Shown here: piece after piece, positions 8,683 through 16,768 of the stretch
How the letters are laid out: every line of letters begins with the position of its first letter
Numbering within the stretch: position 1 is the first letter of the stretch
DNA from: Hyphomicrobiaceae bacterium
GTDB taxonomy: Bacteria > Pseudomonadota > Alphaproteobacteria > Rhizobiales > Hyphomicrobiaceae
Length of the DNA stretch: 41,888 bases
Assembly (NCBI GenBank): GCA_023384095.1
Contig: JAHDXT010000033.1
Location: 1-41,888, forward strand
Direction of reading: 5' to 3'
Notes under the pieces: model-generated
Databases searched by the model: none
What the model was told of the DNA's origin: nothing
The model's input: only the letters and a program-made list of their open reading frames with translations
Position numbers and translations under genes: made by a program

Positions 8683-9474
8683 TCAGAACGGCGGACGCAC
8701 GGGGAGCGCCCTGCGGATCTGGCGCGGGACCTTGGTCAGGCTTTCGACGGGCTTCGTCACCGCGCGGGTCGCGCGAGTAGCGGGCGCGATGAGATCGGCG
8801 TGCCTGAGCCGCCGCAGCGGATCGATGGCGAGCCGCCGTCCGACGAACGGAAACGCCGCAGCGATGGTGACGCCGCGCATGAAGGTGCCGTCCCAAGGCA
8901 GCGGCAGCGACACCAGCCCCCGCAGCCCGACGTGCACAAAGCGGCCGATGACGTCGTGGCGGCGGCAGGCGGCGGCCGTCGCGGCGCAGACATCCACCGC
9001 GCCCTCGTGAAGCAGCACGGCCGTCTCGCCGTTCGGCGCCACGTAGACGTCGAACACCGTGCCGCGGACGCCCATCGAGGCCGTCGGCGTGCGGATCTCG
9101 TAGGCGGTGCTCGGGCTCGAGCCTGAGATGAAGCGGAAGGCGCCCTTCGTCAGGTTGATGGCGATCGCGCCTGGCTTCGCATTGGGGTCGTAGACGAACT
9201 TGTCGAGCACGACCCGGGCGCCGGGGCCGACGGCGAGCTTGGTGTCGTCGAGCAGCCGGATCTCGGCCAGCGCCGCCTTCGCCGTTTCGACAACCTCCTC
9301 CTGGTGGACCTTGCCGCCCTTCAGCAGACGGCGCCGCTCGGACGCCTCGGACTCGACCATGACCTGGTTCCTGACCGCGATGGTCGTGCCGATCTCCGGC
9401 GCCTCGGCAGAAGCATCCGCCCAACTGAAAGCCAGCGCCAGCAGCGCTGCACATCCTCCGAGCGCCTTACTCAT
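8683..9474 (-). CDS. Secreted FecR-domain protein
   Basis: 263 residues from the ATG at 9474, chosen because a GGGGGTGG ribosome site precedes it and because it opens a clean signal peptide (MSKALGGCAALLALAFSWADASA, cut before EAPEIG). A longer frame to 9555 would spoil the signal peptide. The FecR domain follows (GTTIAVRNQVMVE, LKGGKVHQEEVVETAKAALAEIRLLDDTKLAVGPGARVVLDKFVYD in pieces, and GVRGTVFDVYVAPNGETAVLLHEGAVDV). There is no membrane anchor and no sigma factor nearby, so it is not a classical FecI/FecR regulator. The C-terminal 90 residues are basic and of unknown role. Periplasmic location is inferred. Confidence 0.82.
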   Translation of the reverse strand: MSKALGGCAALLALAFSWADASAEAPEIGTTIAVRNQVMVESEASERRRLLKGGKVHQEEVVETAKAALAEIRLLDDTKLAVGPGARVVLDKFVYDPNAKPGAIAINLTKGAFRFISGSSPSTAYEIRTPTASMGVRGTVFDVYVAPNGETAVLLHEGAVDVCAATAAACRRHDVIGRFVHVGLRGLVSLPLPWDGTFMRGVTIAAAFPFVGRRLAIDPLRRLRHADLIAPATRATRAVTKPVESLTKVPRQIRRALPVRPPF

Positions 9475-9583
9475 ATCCACCCCCCGTCGCGCAGCGCTGC
9501 GCGGCCAAGCCTGCCCAAGGCATATCGGCAGTTTGCTGACGGAGTCCAGCCGCAATGATTCGCGGGACGCCCTCGGGCCCCTC

Positions 9584-11689
9584 TCAGAAGCGACCTTCGC
9601 CGACGAGATCGATCACGGCATCGACCTTGCCGAGCGCCTTGCCAAGCTGGCGCTTCCCGGCCTTGCCGAGCCGGTCAGGGTTAACGCGCGGCGACAGCGG
9701 CGCACCCTCCTCGGCGTCGGCGAGCTGCTGGCTCAGCATGGCGCCGAGTATCGTGCGGTGGGCGTCGACGATCTCGCCGATCTCCTGCTCCGACCCGATG
9801 CCCCGCGCCGCGACACCCTCGAGGCGGTCCGGCGTCGAGCGGGCGCGGACGTCGTGCCGGATCGAGAGCACGCGGGCGGAGGTGAAGATCGGCATCAGGC
9901 CCGCCTTCTTGAGATCGATGCGCCCCTTCTCGTCGATGCGGATGTTGCCGAACAGCGTGAACGCCGGCGAACGCTGCCGGGCCACCTCGGTGAGAAGCTT
10001 GAGGAAGTCGGGCGCCCGATGCCCGCGGTCGTAGGCATGGTTCCACACCGTCTCGCCGAGGGCCGCTTCCCCATGCGCCGCGATGCCGTCGTAGAAGATG
10101 TCGATGTTGAGCAGATCCTCGGGGCGCTGCCGGCGCACCCAGCCGTCGATGGTCGCCATCCAATCCGCGAGGCTCATGCGCCAGGCGCGGTTGCTGGCCA
10201 TGACCCCGCCCTTGCACAACGGCACGCCCACCTCGTGCAGGATCTGGCACATCTCGATGCCCAGCGCCTCGAACCAGAGGTCCTCCGGCCCGCCTTCGAC
10301 GCCCTTCTCGTAGACGATGGCGTTGTCCTGGTCCGCCGCCAGCAGGCTTTCGCCGCGGCCTGCCGAGCCGAGCACCAAGACGGCATAGGAGCATGGCGGA
10401 GGACCGCGGCCCTGGGCGGCGAGCTTCGCCTCGGCGAGCTCGGCGGCCCGGCGCGTGAGGTCGCGAATCTCGGAGCTGATGACGGCGGAGACCGTCCGCG
10501 GGTCGACGTCCTCGGCCACCAGGCTACGCGCCATCAGAGCGAGCTTGGCCCAGGCCGCGCCCAGTGCAGCGGTCGACGTCGCGCTGTCGACCTCGTCGCC
10601 CAGCATGATGGCGGCGGCGGCGCGGTGGCGCAGGAGATTGCGCGTGGTGAGGGCGCCGACGATCTCGCCCCGGGCATCGTGCACGCCGAGATGGCGGAAG
10701 CCCATCCGGTCGAGCCGTCCGATGGCGCGATAGACGAACGCGTCCTCCGGGACGGACTGCAGCGGCTTGCGCATGATCTCCTCGAGGGGGATCGCGAAAG
10801 CCGCCTCGCCGAGCTCGTCGATGGCGCGCAGCATGTCGCGCTCGGTCGCGATGCCGTGCTCGCCGGAGCCGTTACGGATGTAGACGGAGCTGACCTTCTT
10901 CTCGAGCAGCAGCCGGATGCCGTCCCTCACGCTCGCCTGGGGGTCGGCGAAGACGGGAGGGGCGCTCATCACGTCGCGGACGCGATGGCGGTAGGGAAAA
11001 CTGTCGATGCGGGCCAGCGGCCGCGGCTCCTGCGGGCTGACCGGGACGCCGGGAGAGGGAAGGAGCCCACCCGTTGCACGCGCTTCGGCCTCGGCCAGCC
11101 GGTGGCTTGCCGACTCGGCTTCGGCGAGTGTCCGGATGCCGCGTTCGCGCAACAGGGGAATGAGGGCGAGGAAGAGCCGGGCCGTCGTCTCGGCATCGCC
11201 GAGAGCCGTGTGCCGCCCCGTCTTCGGCACGTTCAGCCAGTTGCAGAGATGGTCGATGCTGTGATGGGCGAGCGTCGGCGCCGCAAGCCGGGCCAGGGTC
11301 GGTACGTTGAGGGCGCGCGGCTGCCGCCAGACCCGGTTCGCCAGCTCGTATTCGCGCTTCATGACGCTGAGATCGTAGCCGATCGTATGACCGATCACGA
11401 TCGCATCGCCGACGAACGCCTCGATCTCCGGCAGCAGCTCGGCGAAGCATGGCGCGCCCTTGACCGCGGCGTCGGTGATGCCGTGGATGGCGGTCGTCTC
11501 GGGCGGAATGGGGATGCCCGGGTCGATGAGGCGGTCGAGCTTCGCGTCGCCGGCGATCCTGCCGTCGGCGATATGGACGGCGCCGATCTGGACCGCACGG
11601 GCGGAGCGCGCGTCGAGCCCCGTCGTCTCGAAATCGAGGACGACGGCGGAAAGCGCGACGAGCGGTGTGGGGTAGCTCGCGTTGGTCAT
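9584..11689 (-). CDS. DnaQ-like 3'-5' exonuclease / CBS pair / DUF294 nucleotidyltransferase fusion
   Basis: 701 residues from the ATG at 11689. Residues about 13-180 form a DEDDh exonuclease domain: DFETTG (Asp19, Glu21), IGHTIGYDL (Asp106), and HTALGDAETT (His160, Asp165). Residues about 233-357 are two CBS motifs (VRDVMSAPPVFADPQASV and EEIMRKPLQSVPEDAFVY), which usually bind adenine nucleotides. Residues about 370-560 match the GlnD-like DUF294 nucleotidyltransferase with GSAGRGES (441-448) and the acidic pair Asp453 and Asp455 (ADQDNA). The DUF294 C-terminal domain follows. It faces away from the DUF4212/ActP-like genes. In vibrios and others these parts are separate genes beside the same symporter. 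The role is probably nucleotide-dependent regulation of acetate uptake or activation; this is inference. Confidence 0.9.
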   Translation of the reverse strand: MTNASYPTPLVALSAVVLDFETTGLDARSARAVQIGAVHIADGRIAGDAKLDRLIDPGIPIPPETTAIHGITDAAVKGAPCFAELLPEIEAFVGDAIVIGHTIGYDLSVMKREYELANRVWRQPRALNVPTLARLAAPTLAHHSIDHLCNWLNVPKTGRHTALGDAETTARLFLALIPLLRERGIRTLAEAESASHRLAEAEARATGGLLPSPGVPVSPQEPRPLARIDSFPYRHRVRDVMSAPPVFADPQASVRDGIRLLLEKKVSSVYIRNGSGEHGIATERDMLRAIDELGEAAFAIPLEEIMRKPLQSVPEDAFVYRAIGRLDRMGFRHLGVHDARGEIVGALTTRNLLRHRAAAAIMLGDEVDSATSTAALGAAWAKLALMARSLVAEDVDPRTVSAVISSEIRDLTRRAAELAEAKLAAQGRGPPPCSYAVLVLGSAGRGESLLAADQDNAIVYEKGVEGGPEDLWFEALGIEMCQILHEVGVPLCKGGVMASNRAWRMSLADWMATIDGWVRRQRPEDLLNIDIFYDGIAAHGEAALGETVWNHAYDRGHRAPDFLKLLTEVARQRSPAFTLFGNIRIDEKGRIDLKKAGLMPIFTSARVLSIRHDVRARSTPDRLEGVAARGIGSEQEIGEIVDAHRTILGAMLSQQLADAEEGAPLSPRVNPDRLGKAGKRQLGKALGKVDAVIDLVGEGRF

Positions 11690-11991
11690 GCGCGATTCCC
11701 GAGCGGGTTCCTCCGTGGAACGCCCCCTTTGCGGTGCCAAGTCCGACGACTCTGCCAGCTTGCTGTCCCGCTGTCAGCCCTGGAGTCGACTGGCCGCAGG
11801 CGGGGCGAGGAAGAGAGCTGCGCGAGGCAGCTCGCAATAGGCGGAGATCAGTCGAAAGTCAGGGTTCCGCATCGACAAGCAACTCCCTAACGTCGCTCAC
11901 ATGGGGAGAGTGTGCGCTTGCTGGCGTGGCTTCAGCTTTTCCCCACTTTGACAATCTGCGCCGCAAGGCAAGCTTTTGGGAGAGACGGCCG
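11690..11991. other. Divergent promoter region of the exonuclease fusion and the symporter genes
   Basis: This 302-nt gap separates the divergent exonuclease-CBS-DUF294 gene and the DUF4212 gene and must hold both promoters. Visible features are a small inverted repeat GTTCC-TCCGT-GGAAC near 11708-11722 and a purine-rich ribosome site (GGGAGAG) before the DUF4212 ATG. I see no strong -35/-10 pair and no further gene. Confidence 0.5.
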
Positions 11992-12246
11992 ATGCAACAG
12001 GGCGAGGACAGGTACTGGCGACGGACCAGCACCTTGATGTGGACGATGTTCGTGTTGTGGGTGTTCTTCAGCTTCGTCGTCCACATGTTCGTGAACCAAT
12101 TGAACGAGTTCGAGTTCTGGGGCTTCCCGCTCGGCTTCTACATGGCCGCGCAGGGCTCCCTCATCGTTTTCGTCGTGATGCTTTTTGTCTACGCCGCGGC
12201 GCAGGACAAGATCGATCGCGAAGAAGGCGTGGCCGAGGACGAGTGA
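11992..12246 (+). CDS. DUF4212 sodium/substrate symporter small subunit
   Basis: 84 residues with two membrane segments (LMWTMFVLWVFFSFVVHMFV and GFYMAAQGSLIVFVVMLFVYAA) and the family pattern RYWRRTSTLMWTM at the start and AAQDKIDREEGV at the end. It lies 13 nt before the ActP-like symporter. By family knowledge it is the small partner of the VC_2705-type sodium:solute symporter. The start at 11992 has a ribosome site upstream; the reading frame is open further upstream but without family similarity. Confidence 0.93.
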   Translation: MQQGEDRYWRRTSTLMWTMFVLWVFFSFVVHMFVNQLNEFEFWGFPLGFYMAAQGSLIVFVVMLFVYAAAQDKIDREEGVAEDE

Positions 12247-12259
12247 GGAGACGCGACCC

Positions 12260-14263
12260 ATGGCTCAGCAAGCGCAGGCCGCGAAAGGGGATTTCATCTC
12301 CAATCTCGGCAAGATCTACGGACTTTATACGGGCGGCTTCTTCGCCTTCGTCGTCGTACTGGCCATCCTCGAGCAGTTGGGCGTGCCGAACCGCTGGATC
12401 GGTTACGGCTTCGTGTTCCTGACGCTCGCGGTCTACGCTATCATCGGCGTGCTGTCGCGCACCGCAGAGGTGGGCGAGTATTATGTCGCCGGACGGCGTG
12501 TGCCGGCGTTCTACAACGGCATGGCCACCGGCGCCGACTGGATGTCCGGCGCCTCCTTCGTCGGCATGGCCGGCACGCTTTTCCTGCTCGGCTATGACGG
12601 CCTTTCCTTCGTGCTCGGCTGGACCGGCGGCTACGTGCTCGTCGCCATTCTGATTGCGCCGTTCCTGCGCAAGTTCGGCGCCTTTACCGTTCCCGACTTC
12701 TTCTCGGAGCGGTACGGCGGCAACTTCGCCCGCTTCCTTGCCGTCATCGTGCTCGTCTGCTGCTCGTTCACCTACGTGACGGCACAGATCTACGCGACCG
12801 GCATCATCGCTTCGCGCTTCCTCGACATCGACTTCACGGTCGCCGTCTACGTCGGTCTGATCGGCATCCTGCTGTGCTCGATGCTGGGCGGCATGAAGGC
12901 GGTCACCTGGACACAGGTCGCGCAGTACATCGTGCTGATCGTCGCTTATCTGCTCCCGGTCGTCATTCTGTCCACGCAGAAATACGGGATCCCCGTGCCG
13001 CAGCTCACCTATGGGCAGGCCATTCGGGAGATCGGGGCGCTCGAGCAGGGGATGCTCAGCAACGGACTGGCAACGGCACAAACGCTGAAGCCGCATATCA
13101 AGCCCTTCACGACCTACGATCCGCTGAATTACTTCGCACTCATCCTCTGCTTGATGGTGGGCACCGCGTCGCTGCCCCACATTCTGATGCGCTACTTCAC
13201 CACGCCATCGGTGCGTGAAGCGCGCAAGTCTGTGGCCTGGTCGCTGTTCTTCATCTTCCTGCTGTACTTCACGGCGCCGGCGTACGCGGCGTTCTCGAAG
13301 CTCGAGGTGTACTCGACCGTCATCGGTCGCGACCTCGATAGCGTGCGGCCCTGGCTCTTCACCTATGGGCATCTGGGACTGGTGAAAATCTGCGGTGCGG
13401 ATGCCGTCAGCATCGACGCGATCAAGGCAGCGTGCAGTCAGGTCGCAGGACATCCCGGCGTCATTCGGCTGCAGGACTTCAGCATCAATACGGACGTGAT
13501 CGTGCTCTCCACGCCGGAGATCGCGGGTATGCCGTATGTGATCGCGGGTCTTGTCGCCGCCGGCGGTCTCGCCGCCGCGCTGTCGACGGCCGACGGGCTG
13601 CTGCTCGCGATCGCCAACGCGCTGTCGCACGACATCTATTACAAGATGCTCGACCGCAACGCGCCAACGACACGGCGTTTGATCGTCGCCCGCATCCTGC
13701 TGGTGGTCGTAGCCGTTGGCGCGGCCTACACGGCCTCAACCAAACCAGCCGACATCCTTTCGATGGTGGCGTGGGCGTTCTCGCTGGCCGCAGCGGGCAT
13801 CTTCCCGGCGCTCGTGCTGGGCATCTGGTGGAAGCGGGCCAACACGGCAGGCGCCATCGTCGGCATGATCCTCGGCTTCGGGTTCTGCGTCTACTACCTG
13901 GTCGGCACGCGCTACTACGCGGTGCACTTCTATGAGACCTGGGCCTGGCTCTCCACCGCCTCCCCGGCGGCGGTTGCCAAGTTCGCGGAGCTCAAGACGG
14001 CCTGGATGAACGCCGCCGAACCGGCCAAGCAGGCGGCATGGGTGGCGCTCGACAAGCACGCGATGACGATCGCCAACTGGTGGGGCGTCCGCAACATCTC
14101 GGCGGCCCTGTTCGGTCTGCCCCTCGGGTTCCTCGCGATCTGGATCGTGTCGCTGCTGACGCCGGCGCCGTCCAAGGAGGTGCAGGACATGGTCGATGCC
14201 ACGCGGCGGCCGCGCGGCGACACCATCATCCGCGACAAGGATGCCGTGCTGCCGGCGCACTAG
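12260..14263 (+). CDS. Sodium:solute symporter, ActP-like (VC_2705 subfamily)
   Basis: 667 residues and about 13 membrane segments. It has the SSS-family signature region GEYYVAGRRVPAFYNGMATGADWMSGASFVGMAGTLF and the later LVAAGGLAAALSTADGLLLAIANALSHDIYY. An inserted hydrophilic loop (about residues 350-410, with CGADAVSIDAIKAACSQ) separates the middle helices, as in the VC_2705 group. Expected to import acetate or another short monocarboxylate with sodium across the inner membrane. The start ATG at 12260 follows the DUF4212 stop by 13 nt with GAGGAG upstream. An intrinsic terminator follows at 14293. Confidence 0.93.
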   Translation: MAQQAQAAKGDFISNLGKIYGLYTGGFFAFVVVLAILEQLGVPNRWIGYGFVFLTLAVYAIIGVLSRTAEVGEYYVAGRRVPAFYNGMATGADWMSGASFVGMAGTLFLLGYDGLSFVLGWTGGYVLVAILIAPFLRKFGAFTVPDFFSERYGGNFARFLAVIVLVCCSFTYVTAQIYATGIIASRFLDIDFTVAVYVGLIGILLCSMLGGMKAVTWTQVAQYIVLIVAYLLPVVILSTQKYGIPVPQLTYGQAIREIGALEQGMLSNGLATAQTLKPHIKPFTTYDPLNYFALILCLMVGTASLPHILMRYFTTPSVREARKSVAWSLFFIFLLYFTAPAYAAFSKLEVYSTVIGRDLDSVRPWLFTYGHLGLVKICGADAVSIDAIKAACSQVAGHPGVIRLQDFSINTDVIVLSTPEIAGMPYVIAGLVAAGGLAAALSTADGLLLAIANALSHDIYYKMLDRNAPTTRRLIVARILLVVVAVGAAYTASTKPADILSMVAWAFSLAAAGIFPALVLGIWWKRANTAGAIVGMILGFGFCVYYLVGTRYYAVHFYETWAWLSTASPAAVAKFAELKTAWMNAAEPAKQAAWVALDKHAMTIANWWGVRNISAALFGLPLGFLAIWIVSLLTPAPSKEVQDMVDATRRPRGDTIIRDKDAVLPAH

Positions 14264-14292
14264 AGGCACCCTGACGCACCAGGATAAACAGG

Positions 14293-14317
14293 AGGGCGGG
14301 GCCTTGCGCCCCGCCCT
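14293..14317 (+). terminator. Intrinsic terminator after the symporter gene
   Basis: A perfect 10-bp stem, AGGGCGGGGC (14293-14302) and GCCCCGCCCT (14308-14317), with loop CTTGC, followed by the T-containing TCGTTTCT. It lies 30 nt after the symporter stop and about 50 nt before the next start, so the small membrane-protein genes downstream are probably expressed separately or by readthrough. Confidence 0.8.
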
Positions 14318-14364
14318 TCGTTTCTGCGACAAGTCTCGGCCAGGGCCCGCAGCCGGATAGCACG

Positions 14365-14676
14365 ATGTCAGTCGGCGAGAACTTCTTCACATACTGGTAT
14401 TTCCACATCCCCAATCTGGTCATGGCCGCCCTCATCTACACGCTGATCGGGCGCTATCTGCTGTCGCTGTTCTTTCGCAGCAACCAGGACGCGGTGATGC
14501 TGCGCGTGTTCAACACGGTCACCGATCCTGTCCTCAAGGCCATTCGTGTCATCACCCCAGCCGTCGTGCCCAACGGCGTCGTGATGGTCTTCGCCATCGC
14601 CTGGCTGATGGCCGCGCGCATGTTCTGGTTCGTGACCTGCGTGGCTGCAGGCATGTCTGCGACGGTGGGGACCTGA
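14365..14676 (+). CDS. YggT-like small membrane protein
   Basis: 103 residues with two to three membrane segments (NLVMAALIYTLIGRYLLSLFF and GVVMVFAIAWLMAARMFWFV). The central segment NTVTDPVLKAIRVITPAVVP resembles the YggT-family pattern in which a TDP...IRRI-P motif links the helices. The function of that family is poorly known (membrane or osmotic functions have been suggested). It precedes the next membrane gene by 6 nt. Family assignment by eye is moderate. Confidence 0.6.
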   Translation: MSVGENFFTYWYFHIPNLVMAALIYTLIGRYLLSLFFRSNQDAVMLRVFNTVTDPVLKAIRVITPAVVPNGVVMVFAIAWLMAARMFWFVTCVAAGMSATVGT

Positions 14677-14682
14677 CATCCG

Positions 14683-15030
14683 ATGCAGCCGGCGGACAGC
14701 AGGGAAGCGTTGCTGAAACGGGACGTGCTGCTCATCGCGACTGTGGCGGCGTCCCTCGTCAACGGCATGCACTTCTCGCCCTACTTCGAACCCGTATTCA
14801 TTCTGCTGAGGCCCTTCATCGCGGGCACCCTGCTCGGGACCCCGCTCGTCCTGTTCTACATCACCTCGATCTTCATCTCGCTCATGACACTCCTGATCGC
14901 GGGCGTCCCGGCGGCGCTTTACGAGCGGTTCAGGGGCACACCGGAGAGCACCGCCGCCTCGCTCGGCATCTGGCTCGCAGCCACGCTCCTGCTCGCGCTT
15001 CCGTCGGTGCTCGCCCTGCCGGGCAGCTAG
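14683..15030 (+). CDS. Small hydrophobic membrane protein, unknown function
   Basis: 115 residues, with membrane segments at about residues 15-33 (VLLIATVAASLVNGMHF), 36-78 (a long hydrophobic stretch including LLGTPLVLFYITSIFISLMTLLIAGVP) and 92-112 (SLGIWLAATLLLALPSVLAL). Translationally close to the YggT-like gene upstream, probably co-transcribed. I do not recognise the family. The central Pro/Tyr-containing helices could form a small transporter accessory, but nothing shows this directly. Confidence 0.6.
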   Translation: MQPADSREALLKRDVLLIATVAASLVNGMHFSPYFEPVFILLRPFIAGTLLGTPLVLFYITSIFISLMTLLIAGVPAALYERFRGTPESTAASLGIWLAATLLLALPSVLALPGS

Positions 15031-15283
15031 CTCCGCATGGAGCGGCCGCTCCCGTGGTCGCAGGCAAGGGGAACGGTTCGCGTTCCGGAGCCGGTCGGGA
15101 GAGGCAAGCCCTCGCAAGCAACGCGATCTGGAAGCGCCGGCGCGCGAGGGCTCGGGAGCGGCCTGCCGATCAAATTTTCGCGCCCGCCTTCCGCCCTATT
15201 GCGTCTTGCGCGGCGCGGAACCAGACTAAAGTCGTAATCGTCTCGAGTGAGGGCGACGGCGCCCGCAGCACGAGAGCGCGACG

Positions 15284-15664
15284 ATGGAAAAGATCGAACA
15301 TCTCGCACACGCCTCGGTGGCCCGAGGCTGCGGTTTCGCGATGCTGGCCATCGCCACGTTCATGATCGGGCTCTCCGCGGAGTTTGCGATCGCCCTGCGC
15401 GCCGGCGGATACTCCTGCCTTCTCATGTGCTTCATTCTGATGGCCATGGGCTGGCGCGCCGGCTCGAAGCCTTACAAACGCACCGAGCTCTGGCTGATGC
15501 TGGAACCGGCCGAGCGGCCGCATGCCACGGTGGCTCAGTCGATCATCAGCACGGCCCGGCGGGAGGCGTTCCTCGACTTCGCGCTGCGCTCGGCCTGGCT
15601 GGCCTCCGGCCTGCTCGTCATGGCGGTATTCTGGGGCTTTCTGCCCGATCAGAAACCACTCTGA
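15284..15664 (+). CDS. Small conserved-looking membrane protein, unknown function
   Basis: 126 residues. Two membrane segments near the N-terminus (CGFAMLAIATFMIGLSAEFAIAL and YSCLLMCFILMAMGW) are followed by a soluble stretch with RTELWLMLEPAERP and ARREAFLDFALRSAWLASGLLVMAVFWG, the last forming a third helix. The coding quality is good and there is no better frame, so it is probably real. I do not recognise the family. It is separated from the previous gene by about 250 nt and likely has its own promoter. Confidence 0.6.
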   Translation: MEKIEHLAHASVARGCGFAMLAIATFMIGLSAEFAIALRAGGYSCLLMCFILMAMGWRAGSKPYKRTELWLMLEPAERPHATVAQSIISTARREAFLDFALRSAWLASGLLVMAVFWGFLPDQKPL

Positions 15665-16084
15665 GCGTGTCCCCCGCTCCTCTCATGTGAAACAGGCGCC
15701 AAAGAACGCAAGCTGACGAAATTACGTCTAGATTCTCTATTTTCATCCAGCCAAATTACGGCCACAACCGACGATTACGCCTGTCCCTGCTCGAGGGGAC
15801 GCTGGCCAGCCCAGCGCGGCGCTTCCGCCGGCCTTTCCCCTGCAGCTTCGCCTCGCGGAACCGCGGGCCGGGCTCAGTCAGCGCACGACGCGGATACTGT
15901 GTCGTCTGAAGTATTCGCGCGCTGATTCGAAGCAGATCGGCAGCCACAGCATTTCACCTTAACCAACGCCCGCAACACGCGTCGGCCCAGCGCTTCCGTT
16001 CCCTGGCGGAACGGTCGGCTCGCCGGCAAGGGCCGCCTTTTGCCCTTGCTCCGACGTTCGACGGGCCATCGGGGGACAATCGAT
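15665..16084. other. Intergenic region without recognised features
   Basis: 420 nt between two same-strand genes. The first 100 nt are unusually AT-rich for this genome (ACGAAATTACGTCTAGATTC region, about 15716-15770), which fits a promoter or an unannotated RNA. The remainder is GC-rich. No supported open frame, tRNA or clear terminator was seen. Confidence 0.4.
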
Positions 16085-16711
16085 ATGATCGACGTGAGCT
16101 CGAACCGCAGCCTCAGGCCTGGCGGAGCCAGCAGCGGCGCGCGCGCAGCCGCTCGCGGCATCCTGCCGGCGCTCGCAGCACTGGCTCTCGCGTTCGGAGC
16201 GCCTGCCGAGGTCCGCGCCGACAGCGGCAGGGAATGGATGGACGCCTTCGAAAGTCCGGCTCCGGCGCGGACATTCAGTCCTCCGCAGAAGCTCGGCGCA
16301 CTTTCGACGGCCGACGAGCGCCCGCGGCGCCGACGGTCGAATGGCGTCCGCGTGGCGAGCCTCGGTCCGGCGACCGCGCCCATCCCCCAGGAGGACGGCG
16401 GTTCTGCTGGCGCCGGCATCCGCTGGGTTGCGAATTCCGGATGTCTCGCCGACAGCCTGCGCGCGGTGATCGCCGGAGTCGCGGCGAGCTTCGGCTCGGT
16501 GAGGATTTCATCCACCTGCCGCAGTCACAGTCACAACCGGCGCGTCGGGGGCGCCCGCCGATCCTATCACCTCACCGGAAACGCCGCCGATTTCCGCGTC
16601 TTCGGCAACGTCCCGGCAACGCTCGCCTACCTGCGCGGCAGGGTCGGCGGACTGAAGCATTACGGCGGCGGCCTGTTCCATATCGACACCGGCCCCCGCC
16701 GCCAGTTCTAG
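16085..16711 (+). CDS. Periplasmic peptidase M15-like protein
   Basis: 208 residues from the ATG at 16085. An N-terminal hydrophobic segment (ILPALAALALAFGAPAEVRA) looks like a signal peptide after a basic, rather long leader. A low-complexity linker rich in Arg, Ser and Pro leads to an M15-type zinc domain: STCRSHSHNRRVGGARRSYHLTGNAADFRVF, with the HxxGxAxD pattern (His162, Asp169), and GLFHIDTGPRR with the third ligand His199. D-alanyl-D-alanine carboxypeptidases and endolysin-type enzymes share this fold, so a murein role in the periplasm is likely. The substrate is unknown. Confidence 0.78.
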   Translation: MIDVSSNRSLRPGGASSGARAAARGILPALAALALAFGAPAEVRADSGREWMDAFESPAPARTFSPPQKLGALSTADERPRRRRSNGVRVASLGPATAPIPQEDGGSAGAGIRWVANSGCLADSLRAVIAGVAASFGSVRISSTCRSHSHNRRVGGARRSYHLTGNAADFRVFGNVPATLAYLRGRVGGLKHYGGGLFHIDTGPRRQF

Positions 16712-16730
16712 GCGCCCTCCTCCAGGGCGC
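16712..16730. terminator. Hairpin between convergent genes
   Basis: GCGCCCT (16712-16718) and AGGGCGC (16724-16730) form a 7-bp stem with a five-base loop right at the stop of the M15-like gene and 38 nt before the stop of the converging SDR gene. There is no T-tract, so it is a weak intrinsic or Rho-assisted terminator at best. Confidence 0.4.
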
Positions 16731-16768
16731 GACGAGGACACGAACGGCGGTAGCCGGTTCAAGCCAAC

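Noticed and set aside
9200-11890. An 896-codon open frame on the plus strand
   Set aside because: It lies antisense to the exonuclease/CBS/DUF294 gene, has no recognisable motif and arises from the high GC third-position bias.
15756-15947. A 63-codon minus-strand frame in the gap after 15664
   Set aside because: Arg-rich with no motif and no ribosome-binding site; it looks like a chance frame.
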